From CALJIC01 sp039805565 (GTDB lineage Bacteria; Chloroflexota; Chloroflexia; Chloroflexales; Roseiflexaceae), in NCBI GenBank assembly GCA_039805565.1, contig JBDLTZ010000034.1:1-13241 (forward strand): 13,241 nucleotides of DNA, given 5' to 3'. Both the position numbers and the translations under genes were made by a program. The notes under the pieces are model-generated. The model worked only from the letters and a program-made list of their open reading frames with translations. It searched no databases and was not told the origin of the DNA. Each line of letters opens with the position of its first letter. Positions within the stretch are counted from its first letter, which is position 1. Below are positions 13,198 through 13,241 of this stretch, piece after piece.

Positions 13198-13241
13198 ATG
13201 ACCGCGCGCTCTCTCCGTATTCTTATCGCCGACGACGACGC
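13198..13241 (+). CDS. Start of a receiver-domain (response regulator) protein, cut by the right edge
   Basis: Only 14 full codons are present, reading MTARSLRILIADDD, the first strand and acidic pocket typical of a receiver domain. GAAGGAG (13184-13190) lies seven bases before ATG 13198. It follows the winged-helix-like gene by 20 bases. Its output domain lies outside the window, so nothing more can be said about its class. Confidence 0.75.
   Translation, partial: MTARSLRILIADDD

Noticed and set aside
13193..13201. Three-codon ATG CTA TGA frame overlapping the last gene's start
   Set aside because: The ribosome site is only two bases from this ATG but seven from ATG 13198, so the latter is the likely start.
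1..13241. CRISPR arrays, tRNA or rRNA genes, transposases, phage genes, defence systems
   Set aside because: None was found by reading both strands. The only perfect tandem repeat of note is the 18-bp pair at 2970-3005, which has no spacers.

Overview
The window is high-GC bacterial DNA, dense in genes with strongly G/C-ending codons, GTG and TTG starts and short intergenic gaps. It is chromosomal in character: no rRNA, tRNA, IS element, CRISPR array or phage gene was seen. The mix of N-terminal receiver-kinase fusions, a CHASE/PAS hybrid kinase, an HD-GYP protein and a GHL6-type carbohydrate enzyme would fit a Chloroflexota (Chloroflexia-like) genome. That placement is inference from gene style, not from a marker gene.

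Layout. (1) Positions 1-2907, minus strand: a two-gene unit with a beta-hydroxyacid dehydrogenase (2002-2907) followed by a large glycoside-hydrolase-like protein that runs off the left edge (1-1943). (2) Positions 2908-3346: a 439-base divergent intergenic region with a perfect 18-bp tandem repeat and a 7-bp-arm inverted repeat. (3) Positions 3347-11693, plus strand: a compact five-gene signalling operon. Its genes are REC-PAS-kinase-like; REC-PAS-HD-GYP; membrane CHASE-PAS-PAS-PAS-kinase-REC; REC-kinase; and an OmpR/PhoB-type response regulator. A strong intrinsic terminator closes it. (4) Positions 11694-12539: an AT-rich promoter-like segment and a NarL/LuxR-type regulator with a degenerate receiver. 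(5) Positions 12540-13241: an unrecognised small winged-helix-like protein and, 20 bases later, the first codons of another receiver protein cut by the right edge.

How the genes may work together (inference). The membrane kinase senses a small molecule through CHASE and phosphorylates itself and its own receiver. The receivers on the kinase-like, HD-GYP and second kinase proteins are close paralogs with identical residue spacing. They could be alternative phosphate acceptors tuning three outputs: a probable kinase-impaired/phosphatase-type protein, a c-di-GMP phosphodiesterase, and a kinase whose 4-base ATGA overlap with the OmpR-type regulator marks the two as a pair. No HPt domain is encoded in the window, so the hybrid kinase's C-terminal receiver has no visible onward partner. 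Seven receiver domains lie in under 10 kb, counting the partial one.
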